Assembly: GCA_910586485.1 (NCBI GenBank)
Contig: CAJUIA010000025.1
Location: 1 to 59,366, forward strand
Source of the DNA: an uncultured Acetatifactor sp.
Lineage (GTDB): Bacteria; Bacillota; Clostridia; Lachnospirales; Lachnospiraceae
DNA: 59,366 nt
Direction of reading: 5' to 3'
Position 1 is the stretch's first letter, and each line of letters opens with the position of its first letter. The position numbers and the translations under genes were made by a program. Of the stretch, positions 8,246 to 17,876 are shown piece by piece. The notes under the pieces are model-generated. The model ran no database searches. It was not told where the DNA came from and worked only from the letters and a program-made list of their open reading frames with translations.

Positions 8246-10429
8246 GTGAGCGGGCAGAAAAAAAATAAGTTTTCCATAAAAATGCAAAAGAAGCTGCTGG
8301 TATTATTTGCAATCGTACTGCTTTCCTTTGTCGGTCTGAGCGTCAAGCTGACGCTTTTGGCCAGGGAGAAGGAGACACAGTATCAGAAGCAGGTTTTGAT
8401 ACAGCAGCAGTATGATTCCAGCACCCTGCCCTACAGGCGGGGGGATATTGTGGATGCCAAGGGGACCAAGCTTGCCACTTGTGAAAAGGTATACAATCTG
8501 ATCATAGACGCCAAGGTAATGAATACGCAGCTTGCCGGGAAAATACCTTACCTGGAGCCTACCCTGGCTGCTTTGGAGCAGTACTTTGATCTGGATATGG
8601 CGGTAATTCGGGAGCATGTATCAACCAACAAAAACTCTGCCTGGTATGTAGCTGCCAGGCAGCTTACCTTTGATCAGATCAGTGGGTTTCAGGATGCACA
8701 GAAGGAAAACTCCAACATTAAAGGCGTCTGGTTTGAGGAAGAGTATAAGCGGATTTACCCTTACGGCTCTCTGGCAGCGGATGCCATCGGTTTTTCAAGC
8801 AGGGATAATCAGGGAAGCTACGGGCTGGAGGAATATTATAATGAGGTATTAAACGGGATCAACGGCCGGGAATATGGTTACCTGAACGATGATCTGGCGC
8901 TGGAGCGCACGGTGAAGGCAGCGGTAGACGGAAACAGCATCCACAGCACCATAGACGCAAACGTACAGCTCATTGTGGAAAAGTATCTGCAAAAATTTAT
9001 GGAAGAGCATAAGGACGGATTTCGGCCGGGTAATGGGGCTGAAAATGTGGGGTGCATTATCCAGTGGGTGGACACGGGAGAGATCCTTGCCATGGCCAGC
9101 TATCCCAATTATGATTTAAATAATGTGCGGGACCCTCAGGCGCTGATTGGCTCTATGATGGTGGAGCAGGTGGACCTGGGCAACGGATATTATGAGATCA
9201 AAAAGAACGGGACGGTCATTGATCAGGCTGTTTTGGACGCCATGGATCAGGATCAGCTCTATTTAAACTTAAATAACCTCTGGAAAAATTACTGTATTAC
9301 CGGAACCTATGAGCCCGGCTCCGTGACAAAGCCCTTTACCGTGGCTTCGGCTTTGGAAAAGGGAGCCATCGCTCCTAATTCTACCTTTGAGTGTACCGGC
9401 TTTCTGGAGATTGGCGGTTATAAGATCAAGTGTCACAGCAGCAGAAGAGGAACGCATACCCTGGAGGAAGCCATTGCCACGTCCTGTAATGTTTCCATGA
9501 TGAAAATTGCGCAGACGCTGGGAGTGGAAGACTTTTGCGAATACCAGGAAATTTTTAACTTTGGCTTAAAGACAAATATTGATCTGGCAGGGGAAGCACG
9601 AACGGCCAGCCTGATTTACACCGCGGACAAGATGGGCCCCACGGACCTGGCTACCAACAGCTTCGGTCAGAACTTTAATGTGACCATGGTGCAGACCATC
9701 ACCGCCTTCAGCTCGTTGATTAACGGCGGTTATTATTATGAGCCCCATATGGTAAACAAGATTACCAATGCCGCAGGGGCTACGGTAAAGAACATTGAGC
9801 CGCGGGTACTGAAGCAGACCATATCCGAGTCTACCTCCGCTTATATCCGGCAGTACTGCCGGGCGGTGGTTACGGACGGAACAGGGAAGACGGCCCGGCC
9901 CGCAGGTTATATGATCGGGGGTAAGACGGGAACGGCAGAGACCATCGACCAGAATACCCACAAGCGCTCCGAAACGGAGCATGTGGTATCCTTTATGGGC
10001 TTTGCGCCGGTGGACGATCCCAAGATTGCGATTTATGTAGTGGTGGACAGACCGAATGTGGAAAAGCAGGATAACGCCAGACTGGCTACGGGTATTGTGC
10101 GCAATATCCTGACGGAGGTTCTTCCCTATCTGAACATTTTCATGACGGAGGAACTGAGCGAAAGCGAGATCAGAGAGCTGGAAGCCTTAAATCTGGAGAT
10201 TATGACGGAGTATATCAGGAAGCCGGAAGGAAGTACGGGGGAAGGGGGTACGGAAACAGGCGATCCCGGAACAAATACCGGCAGCGAGCCCTGGCAGAGC
10301 TTCCCTGTTGATCCGGAAAGCGGGTATCGGGTAGATCCGGCTACGGGCTACCACTACGATGCCCAGGAAGGCTTTTTGGTGGACCCGGTGATGGGAGCGG
10401 ACGGGCCGGTAAATCCTGACATCAATTAA
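8246..10429 (+). CDS. Penicillin-binding protein, septal transpeptidase (class B)
   Basis: The 727-residue class B PBP has an N-terminal membrane anchor (about residues 14-33), a dimerisation domain and a transpeptidase domain with active-site S359-V-T-K, S413-C-N and K560-T-G-T. It cross-links septal peptidoglycan outside the membrane together with an SEDS polymerase (ftsW, downstream). The C-terminus has a Gly/Thr/Pro linker and then a GYRVDPATGYHYD-like tail rather than recognisable PASTA domains. The start is GTG 8246, preceded by GGAGGA. Position equals B. subtilis pbpB; a second class B PBP follows. Confidence 0.93.
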   Translation: MSGQKKNKFSIKMQKKLLVLFAIVLLSFVGLSVKLTLLAREKETQYQKQVLIQQQYDSSTLPYRRGDIVDAKGTKLATCEKVYNLIIDAKVMNTQLAGKIPYLEPTLAALEQYFDLDMAVIREHVSTNKNSAWYVAARQLTFDQISGFQDAQKENSNIKGVWFEEEYKRIYPYGSLAADAIGFSSRDNQGSYGLEEYYNEVLNGINGREYGYLNDDLALERTVKAAVDGNSIHSTIDANVQLIVEKYLQKFMEEHKDGFRPGNGAENVGCIIQWVDTGEILAMASYPNYDLNNVRDPQALIGSMMVEQVDLGNGYYEIKKNGTVIDQAVLDAMDQDQLYLNLNNLWKNYCITGTYEPGSVTKPFTVASALEKGAIAPNSTFECTGFLEIGGYKIKCHSSRRGTHTLEEAIATSCNVSMMKIAQTLGVEDFCEYQEIFNFGLKTNIDLAGEARTASLIYTADKMGPTDLATNSFGQNFNVTMVQTITAFSSLINGGYYYEPHMVNKITNAAGATVKNIEPRVLKQTISESTSAYIRQYCRAVVTDGTGKTARPAGYMIGGKTGTAETIDQNTHKRSETEHVVSFMGFAPVDDPKIAIYVVVDRPNVEKQDNARLATGIVRNILTEVLPYLNIFMTEELSESEIRELEALNLEIMTEYIRKPEGSTGEGGTETGDPGTNTGSEPWQSFPVDPESGYRVDPATGYHYDAQEGFLVDPVMGADGPVNPDIN

Positions 10430-10440
10430 TTTCAAAAGAC

Positions 10441-10495
10441 ATAACCTCATATCAATAAGAATAAAGTATATCAATAGCTTTTCTTGTGAGGTTAT
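10441..10495 (+). promoter_or_regulatory. Inverted repeat covering the SD of the second PBP gene
   Basis: ATAACCTCA (10441-10449) and TGAGGTTAT (10487-10495) are perfect 9-base inverted arms separated by 37 AT-rich bases. The second arm contains the GTGAGG Shine-Dalgarno of the next gene (ATG 10498). If it folds in RNA, it would hide the ribosome-binding site. Confidence 0.5.
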
Positions 10496-10497
10496 AC

Positions 10498-12234
10498 ATG
10501 CTGACGGACAATAACAAGATTTTTCACAGGAAAAAGATTCTGGTAATTTTTTTCCTGTGTGCCGGAATGCTGGTCCTCCTGTTCGGGCGGCTTGTGTACC
10601 TGTGTGTATGGCAGGCGGATCATTATTCCCAGAAGGCTACGGACCTTCATGAAAGGGAGAGAAGCATTAAAGCCGCAAGGGGCAGGATCCTGGACCGGAA
10701 CGGCAAGGTGCTGGCGGACAATAAGACGGTCTGCACGGTATCCGTGGTACATAATCAAATTGAAGATCCGGAAAAAGTGATCGAGATATTATGCCGTGAG
10801 CTGGAGCTTTCGGAAGAGTACGTGACAAAGCGGGTGGAAAAATATTCCTCCATGGAGCGCATCAAGAGCAATGTGGACAAAACGGTGGGAGACAGGATCA
10901 GGGAGTATGACCTTGCGGGCGTAAAGGTGGATGAGGATTACAAGCGCTATTACCCCTACGGGGACCTGGCAAGTAAGGTACTGGGCTTTACAGGCGGAGA
11001 TAACCAGGGGATCATTGGGCTGGAGGTGATCTATGAAGAGTATCTTAAGGGAGAGCCGGGAACCATTCTTACCATAACCGATGCCAAGGGCATTGAAGTG
11101 GAGGCGGCGGGGGAGCGGAGGATCGAGCCGGTAAACGGCAATGATCTTTGTATCAGCATAGACATGAACATACAGTCCTATGCCACGCAGCTTGCCGTCC
11201 AGGCCAGAGCCGCCAAGCAGGCGGAAAGCGTCTCCATACTGGTGATGAATCCGCAGAACGGGGAAATTTATGCCATGGTGAATGTACCGGAATTTGACTT
11301 AAATGACCCCTATGCCCTGCCGGAGGGTACGGCGGAGGAAGGGCTGACAGCGGAAGAAAAGCAGAATCTGCTGAATGCCGTCTGGAGGAACGGCTGCATT
11401 AACGATACCTATGAGCCGGGCTCCACCTTTAAGATTATTACCGCGGCGGCAGGGTTGGAAGAGAAGGTGATTACAACTGCCAGTACTTTCAGCTGCCCTG
11501 GATTTATCGTGGTGGATGACAGGCGCATTCATTGCCATAAGCGGGCAGGCCACGGCACCCAGGACTTCACCCACTGTATGATGAACTCCTGTAATCCGGC
11601 GCTGATTTCCGTGGGAATGCGGCTGGGCATTGATAATTATTATCGTTACTTTGAACAGTTCGGTTTAAAGACAAAGACAGGGATTGACCTGCCCGGCGAG
11701 GCAGGAACGATTATGCACAAAAAAGAAAATATGGGAAATGTGGAGCTGGCTACGGTGGCATTCGGCCAGTCCTTTCAGATCACACCCATACAGCTGATTA
11801 CCACGGTGTCCTCTATCATCAACGGCGGAAACCGGATTACGCCTCATTTTGGAGTAAAAACAATGGACGGGGATAAGGTGCTGGAGACCTTTTCCTATCC
11901 GGTGACGAAGGGGATTTTATCCGAGGAAACCAGCGCCACCATGCGGGAAATCCTGGAAATGGTGGTGGCGGAGGGCTCCGGGAAAAACGGGGCTGTGGCG
12001 GGTTTCCGCATCGGCGGGAAGACGGCTACCAGTCAGACGCTGCCCAGGGGCAGCGGCAGGTATATCGCTTCCTTTATCGGGTTTGCCCCGGCGGATGATC
12101 CGCAGGTCATCGCCCTTGCCATTGTCAATGTACCTCAGGGGGTTTACTATGGCGGTCAGGTGGCGGCGCCCATCGTTCGTCAGCTTTTTGAAAATATTCT
12201 TCCGTATTTAGGGATAATGGAGTATAATCAATGA
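10498..12234 (+). CDS. Penicillin-binding protein, SpoVD-like class B transpeptidase
   Basis: The product is about 578 residues with an N-terminal membrane helix (IFFLCAGMLVLLFGRLVYL), a PBP dimerisation domain and a transpeptidase domain. Active-site motifs are S309-T-F-K and S364-C-N, but the third reads K508-T-A-T instead of KTGT. Start ATG 10498 has GTGAGG 5 bases upstream; an in-frame GTG 10486 would give four extra residues. Position after the septal PBP equals spoVD in Bacilli, suggesting cortex or septum synthesis in sporulation. The SpoVD assignment is inference. Its stop overlaps mraY (ATGA). Confidence 0.88.
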   Translation: MLTDNNKIFHRKKILVIFFLCAGMLVLLFGRLVYLCVWQADHYSQKATDLHERERSIKAARGRILDRNGKVLADNKTVCTVSVVHNQIEDPEKVIEILCRELELSEEYVTKRVEKYSSMERIKSNVDKTVGDRIREYDLAGVKVDEDYKRYYPYGDLASKVLGFTGGDNQGIIGLEVIYEEYLKGEPGTILTITDAKGIEVEAAGERRIEPVNGNDLCISIDMNIQSYATQLAVQARAAKQAESVSILVMNPQNGEIYAMVNVPEFDLNDPYALPEGTAEEGLTAEEKQNLLNAVWRNGCINDTYEPGSTFKIITAAAGLEEKVITTASTFSCPGFIVVDDRRIHCHKRAGHGTQDFTHCMMNSCNPALISVGMRLGIDNYYRYFEQFGLKTKTGIDLPGEAGTIMHKKENMGNVELATVAFGQSFQITPIQLITTVSSIINGGNRITPHFGVKTMDGDKVLETFSYPVTKGILSEETSATMREILEMVVAEGSGKNGAVAGFRIGGKTATSQTLPRGSGRYIASFIGFAPADDPQVIALAIVNVPQGVYYGGQVAAPIVRQLFENILPYLGIMEYNQ

Positions 12235-13196
12235 TAAGTAAAATCAGCATTTTGGCGGTTATGTTATCTTTCTGCATCAGCGCGCTTTTGGGGCCGGTAT
12301 TGATTCCCTGGCTGAAAAGGCTTAAAATAGGGCAGACTGTACGAGAGGACGGACCGGCGGGGCATTTGAAAAAGAATGGTACGCCTACCATGGGTGGTCT
12401 GTTGATTCTGCTTTCGGTAGTGGCGGTGACTTTTGTGTTTGCGAAGGACCATCCGAAGACGGCGCCCATTTTGTTCCTGACGGCAGGCTTTGGGTTGATT
12501 GGTTTTTTGGACGATTACATAAAAGTGGTCTGCAGGCGTTCCATGGGTTTTTCGCCCCTGCAGAAGTTTACGGGGCAGCTGGCGGTGACCGGAATTTTTG
12601 CCTTTTATCTGTTGAAGTTTACGGACGTCAGTCTTGCCATGAAGGTGCCCTTTTGCCCTGATCGTTATCTGGACTTTGGCGTTTGGAATATCCCCATTCT
12701 GTTCTTTGTGGTGCTGGGGACTGTGAACGGGGTTAATTTTACAGATGGTCTGGACGGACTGGCGGGAAGCGTTACGGTGATTGTGGCCGTGTTTTTTACC
12801 GTGGTGGCCATCGGCACGGGCAGCGGAATCGAGCCGGTAACCTGTGCGGTGACGGGGGCCTTGCTGGGGTTTTTGCTGTTTAATGTTCATCCGGCGGAGG
12901 TGTTCATGGGGGACACGGGCTCGTTGGCGCTGGGAGGCTTTGTGGCGGCCTGCGGGTACATGCTGCAGATGCCGCTGTTCATTGCCATTGTGGGCGTTGT
13001 CTACATGGTGGAAGTAATCAGCGTTATATTGCAGGTGGGATATTTTAAATTAAGCGGCGGGAAAAGGCTTTTTAAAATGGCGCCGCTGCATCATCACTTT
13101 GAATTGTGCGGCTGGTCCGAAACCAGGATTTCAGCCCTGTTTACCATTGTGACGGCCCTGATGTGCCTGCTGGCGCTGATCGGCCTGAGGTCATAG
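12231..13196 (+). CDS. mraY: Phospho-N-acetylmuramoyl-pentapeptide transferase
   Basis: The 321-residue polytopic membrane protein has MraY motifs: GTPTMGG near residues 44-50, FLDDYIK with catalytic Asp residues, NFTDGLDGLA, and the HHHFE motif near the C-terminus (APLHHHFELCG). It transfers phospho-MurNAc-pentapeptide to undecaprenyl phosphate, forming lipid I at the inner membrane face. It is translationally coupled to the upstream PBP by a 4-base overlap. Length is normal. Confidence 0.97.
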   Translation: MISKISILAVMLSFCISALLGPVLIPWLKRLKIGQTVREDGPAGHLKKNGTPTMGGLLILLSVVAVTFVFAKDHPKTAPILFLTAGFGLIGFLDDYIKVVCRRSMGFSPLQKFTGQLAVTGIFAFYLLKFTDVSLAMKVPFCPDRYLDFGVWNIPILFFVVLGTVNGVNFTDGLDGLAGSVTVIVAVFFTVVAIGTGSGIEPVTCAVTGALLGFLLFNVHPAEVFMGDTGSLALGGFVAACGYMLQMPLFIAIVGVVYMVEVISVILQVGYFKLSGGKRLFKMAPLHHHFELCGWSETRISALFTIVTALMCLLALIGLRS

Positions 13197-13225
13197 TTTT
13201 AAAGAAAGTAAAGGAAAACAAAGGT

Positions 13226-14581
13226 ATGGAGAATTATCTTGTGATTGGATCCGGCATCAGCGGAATCAATTCGGTGAAGCTGTTGGAGCATATGAATGAA
13301 AAGGTAACGCTTTACGACGGCAATGAAGCCATAAAGTCAGAGGAAATGCGGGCAAAGCTGCCGGAGAACAGCAAAGCAGCCTGCATTGTGGGAAAGCTGC
13401 CGGGGGAGGTCCTGGAATCTGCGCAAAACGTGGTTTTAAGCCCCGGAGTGCCGGTGGATCTTCCTTTGGTGCAGGAATTAAAAGCTCACGGCGCCAAAAT
13501 CATGGGTGAAATCGAGCTGGGATACCGGGCAGAGAAGGGCCGGGTGGCAGCCATTACGGGAACGAACGGCAAGACCACCACCACCACCCTTGTGGGCGAG
13601 ATCATGAAAGCATGGCTGGGAGAGGAAAGGGTTTTCGTGGTGGGAAATATCGGAAATGCTTATACCTCAGAGTGCTTAAAGACCAATGCGGACACGGTTA
13701 CGGTAGGGGAAATCAGCTCGTTTCAGCTGGAGACCATTTGTGATTTTCATCCGGCAGTTTCTGCCATCCTCAACATTACGCCGGATCATTTAAACCGCCA
13801 TCACACCATGGAGGCTTATGTGGCGGCGAAGGAAAACATTACCCGGAATCAGACGAAGGACGATGTCTGCGTGCTGAATTATGAAAATGAATATACCAGG
13901 AAATTCGGAGAGCGGTGTCCTGCCAGGGTAGTCTGGTTTTCTTCCGCCAGAGAGCTGGAAGAGGGCTATTGGCTGCGGGGAGATAAAATCGTGAAAAGCA
14001 CGGGCGGCAGCTGCCGGGAGATTTTGGATATTCACAGGGATATGAATCTGGTGGGGCTTTGCAACGTGGAAAACGTAATGGCGGCGCTGGCTGTGGCAGA
14101 AGCCATGGGAGCGCCGGAGGAAATCGCGCTGCAGGCGGTGAGTGTCTTTCAGGCGGTGGAGCATCGAATCGAGTTTGTGGCCTCAAAGGGGGGCGTGGAT
14201 TATTACAATGATTCCAAGGGAACGAATCCCGATGCGGCCATCCAGGGGATCAGGGCCATGAATCGGCCTACGGTACTGATCGGCGGGGGATATGACAAGG
14301 AAAATGAGTATGATGAATGGGTCGAAAGCTTTGAGGGCAGGGTAAAATGGCTGGTACTCATCGGTCAGACAAGGGAAAAAATCGCGGAGTGTGCCAGAAG
14401 GCACGGCTTTGACAGGATTCGCTTTGCAGAAACTTATCAGGAGTGTCTTGAACTGTGTACCAGGCTTGCAGAAGCGGGAGATGCGGTGCTGTTGTCGCCG
14501 GCCTGTGCCAGCTGGGGGATGTTCCCCAATTATGAGGTCAGGGGAGAGCTTTTCAAGGAATATGTCAGGGGACTGGCTTAA
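13226..14581 (+). CDS. murD: UDP-N-acetylmuramoyl-L-alanine:D-glutamate ligase
   Basis: The 451-residue Mur ligase has an N-terminal Rossmann-like loop (VIGSGISG), the ATP-binding GTNGKTTTT segment (about residues 111-119), SSFQLE and HRIEFV, and DSKGTNPDA in the central/C-terminal part. These match MurD, which adds D-glutamate to UDP-MurNAc-L-alanine in the cytoplasm. ATG 13226 is chosen because the homologous N-terminus begins there; an open frame extends back to 13106 inside mraY. It lies between mraY and ftsW as in Bacilli. Confidence 0.96.
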   Translation: MENYLVIGSGISGINSVKLLEHMNEKVTLYDGNEAIKSEEMRAKLPENSKAACIVGKLPGEVLESAQNVVLSPGVPVDLPLVQELKAHGAKIMGEIELGYRAEKGRVAAITGTNGKTTTTTLVGEIMKAWLGEERVFVVGNIGNAYTSECLKTNADTVTVGEISSFQLETICDFHPAVSAILNITPDHLNRHHTMEAYVAAKENITRNQTKDDVCVLNYENEYTRKFGERCPARVVWFSSARELEEGYWLRGDKIVKSTGGSCREILDIHRDMNLVGLCNVENVMAALAVAEAMGAPEEIALQAVSVFQAVEHRIEFVASKGGVDYYNDSKGTNPDAAIQGIRAMNRPTVLIGGGYDKENEYDEWVESFEGRVKWLVLIGQTREKIAECARRHGFDRIRFAETYQECLELCTRLAEAGDAVLLSPACASWGMFPNYEVRGELFKEYVRGLA

Positions 14582-14599
14582 ACGGCTAAAGGAGCGGCT

Positions 14600-15775
14600 A
14601 TGGCAACACAGCGAATTGCAAAGCGGAAAAAAAAGGAAGCAAGCGAATATTTTTTTGACTACAGCCTTTTGTTTATTGTGCTGTTTCTTTTGGGCTTCGG
14701 GCTGGTGATGATCTATTCCGCCAGCTCCTATGAGGCCTTTCAGGAATTTAAGGATGAGGCATATTATCTGAAAAAGCAGCTGACAGCCATTGTGATCGGG
14801 CTGGTGATGATGATTATTGTGGCAAATATCCCTTACCATTTTTGGGAAAGGTTTGCGCTTTTGGGCTACCTGGTGTCTATGGCCCTGGTGCCGCTGGTAC
14901 TGACTCCTTTGGGGGTGGAATCCCACGGCGCAAAGCGCTGGATCAAGATTCCGGGTCTGGGGCTGAATCTACAGCCCGCGGAGGTGGCAAAGCTGGGGAT
15001 GATTTTGTTTCTGGCGGTGCTGGTTTGCAAGATGGGGAAAAGCGTCCGCACCATGAAGGGATTTATCATTATGGTGCTGGTGCCCATGCCCGTGGTGCTG
15101 GAGGTTTATCTGATCACAAAAAACTTAAGCTCGGCCATTATTATTTTAGGGATCTCGGTGCTGATGGTATTTGTGGCCAGTCCGGACTACAAGAAGTTCG
15201 TTATCATGGGGGCGGCCGGTGTGGCGGTGATTGCGGTTGCGGTTTTTGTGATCGTGTCTTCTTATGCCTCAGGGGACCAGATGGCCTGGAGAAGCGAGCG
15301 GATCGTGGCCTGGCTGGACCCGGAAAGCCAGGCCCAGGGCAAGGGCTTTCAGACCATTCAGGCCCTGTACGCCATCGGCAGCGGCGGTATCTGGGGCAAG
15401 GGCCTGGGACAGAGTATGCAGAAGCTGAGCTTTCTGCCGGAGGCCCAAAACGATATGATTTTCTCCATTATCTGTGAGGAACTGGGGCTGTTCGGGGCAG
15501 TGGCCGTGATCCTGATGTTCATTATGCTTTTATGGAGAATGATGGTGATTGCCAACAATGCCACGGATTTGTTCGGAGCCATGCTGGTGGTGGGGGTTAT
15601 GGGGCACATTGCCATTCAGTCCATTTTAAATATAGCCGTTGTGACCAATACCATTCCCAATACGGGAATATCCCTTCCCTTTATCAGCTACGGCGGCTCA
15701 TCCGTCATGTTTCTGCTGATAGAGATCGGGCTGGTCCTAAGTGTGGCCAGACGGATACAGCTGAAAGAGTTGTAG
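14600..15775 (+). CDS. ftsW: SEDS peptidoglycan polymerase FtsW/SpoVE
   Basis: The 391-residue, roughly ten-helix membrane protein has SEDS signatures: MIYSASS early, GAKRWI, QPAEVAKL, FLPEAQNDMIFSIICEELG and ISYGGSS near the C-terminus. It polymerises lipid II at the septum and works with the class B PBPs encoded upstream. A basic cytoplasmic start (RKKKEASEYFFDYSLLF) precedes the first helix. AAAGGAG at 14587-14593 supports the ATG. In sporulators this position can be FtsW or SpoVE, and the sequence alone does not separate them. Confidence 0.93.
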   Translation: MATQRIAKRKKKEASEYFFDYSLLFIVLFLLGFGLVMIYSASSYEAFQEFKDEAYYLKKQLTAIVIGLVMMIIVANIPYHFWERFALLGYLVSMALVPLVLTPLGVESHGAKRWIKIPGLGLNLQPAEVAKLGMILFLAVLVCKMGKSVRTMKGFIIMVLVPMPVVLEVYLITKNLSSAIIILGISVLMVFVASPDYKKFVIMGAAGVAVIAVAVFVIVSSYASGDQMAWRSERIVAWLDPESQAQGKGFQTIQALYAIGSGGIWGKGLGQSMQKLSFLPEAQNDMIFSIICEELGLFGAVAVILMFIMLLWRMMVIANNATDLFGAMLVVGVMGHIAIQSILNIAVVTNTIPNTGISLPFISYGGSSVMFLLIEIGLVLSVARRIQLKEL

Positions 15776-15834
15776 GGAACTAATACAAGCCCTGCCTCAT
15801 AGGATATAGTAATCTTATTTGAGGCTTAAGGAAT

Positions 15835-17088
15835 ATGGATTCTATTCACATATGGGGCGGTGTGGCCCTGCAGGGAGAAGTTTGTATTCAGGGTTCCAAA
15901 AATGCGACGCTGCCCATTTTGGCGGCGACGCTGCTTACAGGTGAATGTTCTTATATCAGGAATTGTCCCAGGATTTCGGACGTGTATGCCATGATCAGCC
16001 TGCTGCAGAGCCTGGGATGTATTGTAAACTGGCAGGAAAACGGAATATTGGTGGATTCCTCACAGGTCAGGCGGGGGGAGATGCGCTCCGAGGCAGTGCG
16101 TGGAATGCGCTCGTCCCTGTGTCTGCTGGGGGCCATGCTCGGAAGGTGCAGCGAGGTGGTGATGGAGCATCCGGGAGGCTGTGTGATTGGTTCCCGGCCC
16201 ATTGATCTGCATATCGAAGCATTAAAGCAGATGGGGGTGGAATTCAAAGAGGAAGCAGGGCTGTTGAAGGCTTCCGCGGACCGGCTTCACGGGGCCGTAA
16301 TCTGCCTGCCCAGATCCAGCGTGGGAGCTACGGAAAATATTATTCTGGCCGGTGTGATGGCCGAAGGGGATACCGAGCTGAAGGGAGCGGCCAGGGAGCC
16401 GGAGATTGTGGCGTTGTGCCGGTATCTGGAATGCTGCGGGGCATGTATTGAAGGAATCGGAACGGACTGTCTTCGTATCAAAGGCGGCCGGACGCTTTAC
16501 GGAACGGATTTTGAAGTGCCTGCGGACCGTATTGTGGCAGGGACGTACCTGCTTACCTGTATCGGGACGGGCGGAAATCTGTTTTTGGGAAAGGCACCCT
16601 GGAGGGAGATGGAGGCCGTAACGAACTTAGCGGAACGCATGGGCGGAAAGCTGTGCATTTCCGAAAAGGGGATTTACGTCCAGGGCCCGGACAGACCGAG
16701 GGCCATAGAGTGTATTACAACTGCCCCTTATCCCGGATTTCCCACGGATCTGCAGTCCGTGGCCCTGGCGGTGGAAACGGTGGGCGACGGCAATACGGTG
16801 ATCGAGGAAAAAATTTTTGAAAACAGATTCCGAGTGGTGGAAGAGCTTTGCAGGATGGGGGCGAAGATCCGACAGCTGGATGCGTCAAAGGTGCTGGTAG
16901 AGGGTGTTCCGGTTTTGCACGGAGCAGCGGTGGAGGCCAGGGAGCTGCGGGGCGGAGCCGCCCTGGTGACAGCCGGTTTGATGGCCAGGGATAAAAGCAG
17001 TGTATCGGGATGCCTGTATATATACCGCGGATATGAGAATATCTGCAGAGATTTCAGAGAGTTAGGAGCCAGGATTATAAGTGTTTAA
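15835..17088 (+). CDS. murA: UDP-N-acetylglucosamine 1-carboxyvinyltransferase
   Basis: The 417-residue EPSP-synthase-fold enzyme has KNATLPILAA at the start and the catalytic loop PGGC116-VIGSRPIDLH, equivalent to Cys115 of E. coli MurA (fosfomycin target). RPREPEIV-like substrate residues appear as AAREPEIVAL. It catalyses the first committed step, transfer of enolpyruvate from PEP to UDP-GlcNAc. Here it occupies the place between ftsW and ftsQ where Bacilli have murG and murB. Its last bases overlap the GTG start of ftsQ. A short inverted repeat (GCCTCA 15794-15799 / TGAGGC 15820-15825) precedes it. Confidence 0.93.
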   Translation: MDSIHIWGGVALQGEVCIQGSKNATLPILAATLLTGECSYIRNCPRISDVYAMISLLQSLGCIVNWQENGILVDSSQVRRGEMRSEAVRGMRSSLCLLGAMLGRCSEVVMEHPGGCVIGSRPIDLHIEALKQMGVEFKEEAGLLKASADRLHGAVICLPRSSVGATENIILAGVMAEGDTELKGAAREPEIVALCRYLECCGACIEGIGTDCLRIKGGRTLYGTDFEVPADRIVAGTYLLTCIGTGGNLFLGKAPWREMEAVTNLAERMGGKLCISEKGIYVQGPDRPRAIECITTAPYPGFPTDLQSVALAVETVGDGNTVIEEKIFENRFRVVEELCRMGAKIRQLDASKVLVEGVPVLHGAAVEARELRGGAALVTAGLMARDKSSVSGCLYIYRGYENICRDFRELGARIISV

Positions 17089-17809
17089 GAAAAAGGTGAT
17101 TCTGATCATTCTGCTGGTGCTGGTGGTGATCGGAGCAGCGGTATCGGGAGCCGGATATTATATCATGAAGACCTATACGGTGAATACGGTATACGTGGAG
17201 GGGAATGTGCATTATACGGAGGAAGAGATCAAGGCCATCGTTATGGATGGTCCCTTCGGAAACAATTCTCTGTACCTCTCCATGAAATACCGTAATAAGG
17301 GGGTGGAGAATGTGCCCTTTGTGGACGTGATGGATGTGAAGGTGCTGGCGCCTGACACCATCAAGATCATTGTCTACGAAAAGGCGCTGACAGGTTATGT
17401 AAGATATATGGATACCTATATGTACTTTGATAAGGACGGGTATGTGGTGGAAAGCTCTGGGGTCAGGACTGCGGGAGTGCCTCAGGTCCTGGGGCTTGAC
17501 TTTGATTATCTGGTAGTGGGACATGAGCTGCCGGTGAAGGACAGGAGCGTGTTCAACAATATTCTGAACGTCACAAGACTTCTGAATAAGTATGAGCTGG
17601 GGGCGGACAAGCTTTTGTTTGGCGAAGGCGGGGAGATAACGGCTTATTTTGGCAATGTGAAGGTAGCCTTCGGAAACGATGCGAACACCCTGGGAAACAA
17701 GATTATGCTTCTGCCGGAGCTGCTGCCCAGCCTGGAAGGGCGAAGCGGCACCCTGCAGATGGAGACATATTATGAAAACGGCGGCCGCTATGTCTTCAAA
17801 CCAGAGTAA
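17081..17809 (+). CDS. ftsQ: Cell division protein FtsQ/DivIB
   Basis: The 242-residue single-pass protein begins with a short basic tail and a membrane helix (ILIILLVLVVIGAAVSGAGYYI), followed by a POTRA domain (about residues 30-100: VNTVYVEGNVHYTEEEIK to IKIIVYEKALTGYV) and a beta domain. This is the FtsQ/DivIB layout. The start is GTG 17081, overlapping the murA stop by 8 bases, with TAGGAG upstream. It would be a periplasm-side scaffold of the divisome. No ftsA follows; the next gene is ftsZ. Confidence 0.9.
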   Translation: MFKKKVILIILLVLVVIGAAVSGAGYYIMKTYTVNTVYVEGNVHYTEEEIKAIVMDGPFGNNSLYLSMKYRNKGVENVPFVDVMDVKVLAPDTIKIIVYEKALTGYVRYMDTYMYFDKDGYVVESSGVRTAGVPQVLGLDFDYLVVGHELPVKDRSVFNNILNVTRLLNKYELGADKLLFGEGGEITAYFGNVKVAFGNDANTLGNKIMLLPELLPSLEGRSGTLQMETYYENGGRYVFKPE

Positions 17810-17847
17810 GCAATGAAATTTTGCCGTGAAACTTTTTCAGAAAATGG

Positions 17848-17876
17848 TTGCTAAATTTTTAAAATAATTATATGAT
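17848..17876 (+). promoter_or_regulatory. Promoter of ftsZ
   Basis: TTGCTA (17848-17853), a 17-base AT-rich spacer and TATGAT (17871-17876) lie in the ftsQ-ftsZ gap, 51 bases before the ftsZ start. It would allow ftsZ to be expressed apart from the upstream operon. Confidence 0.65.

Noticed and set aside
12264..12890. 208-residue minus-strand frame inside mraY
   Set aside because: Antisense shadow of a clear mraY; basic, His/Gln-rich product with no SD.
14183..14926. 247-residue minus-strand frame across murD/ftsW
   Set aside because: Antisense shadow without family motifs or SD.
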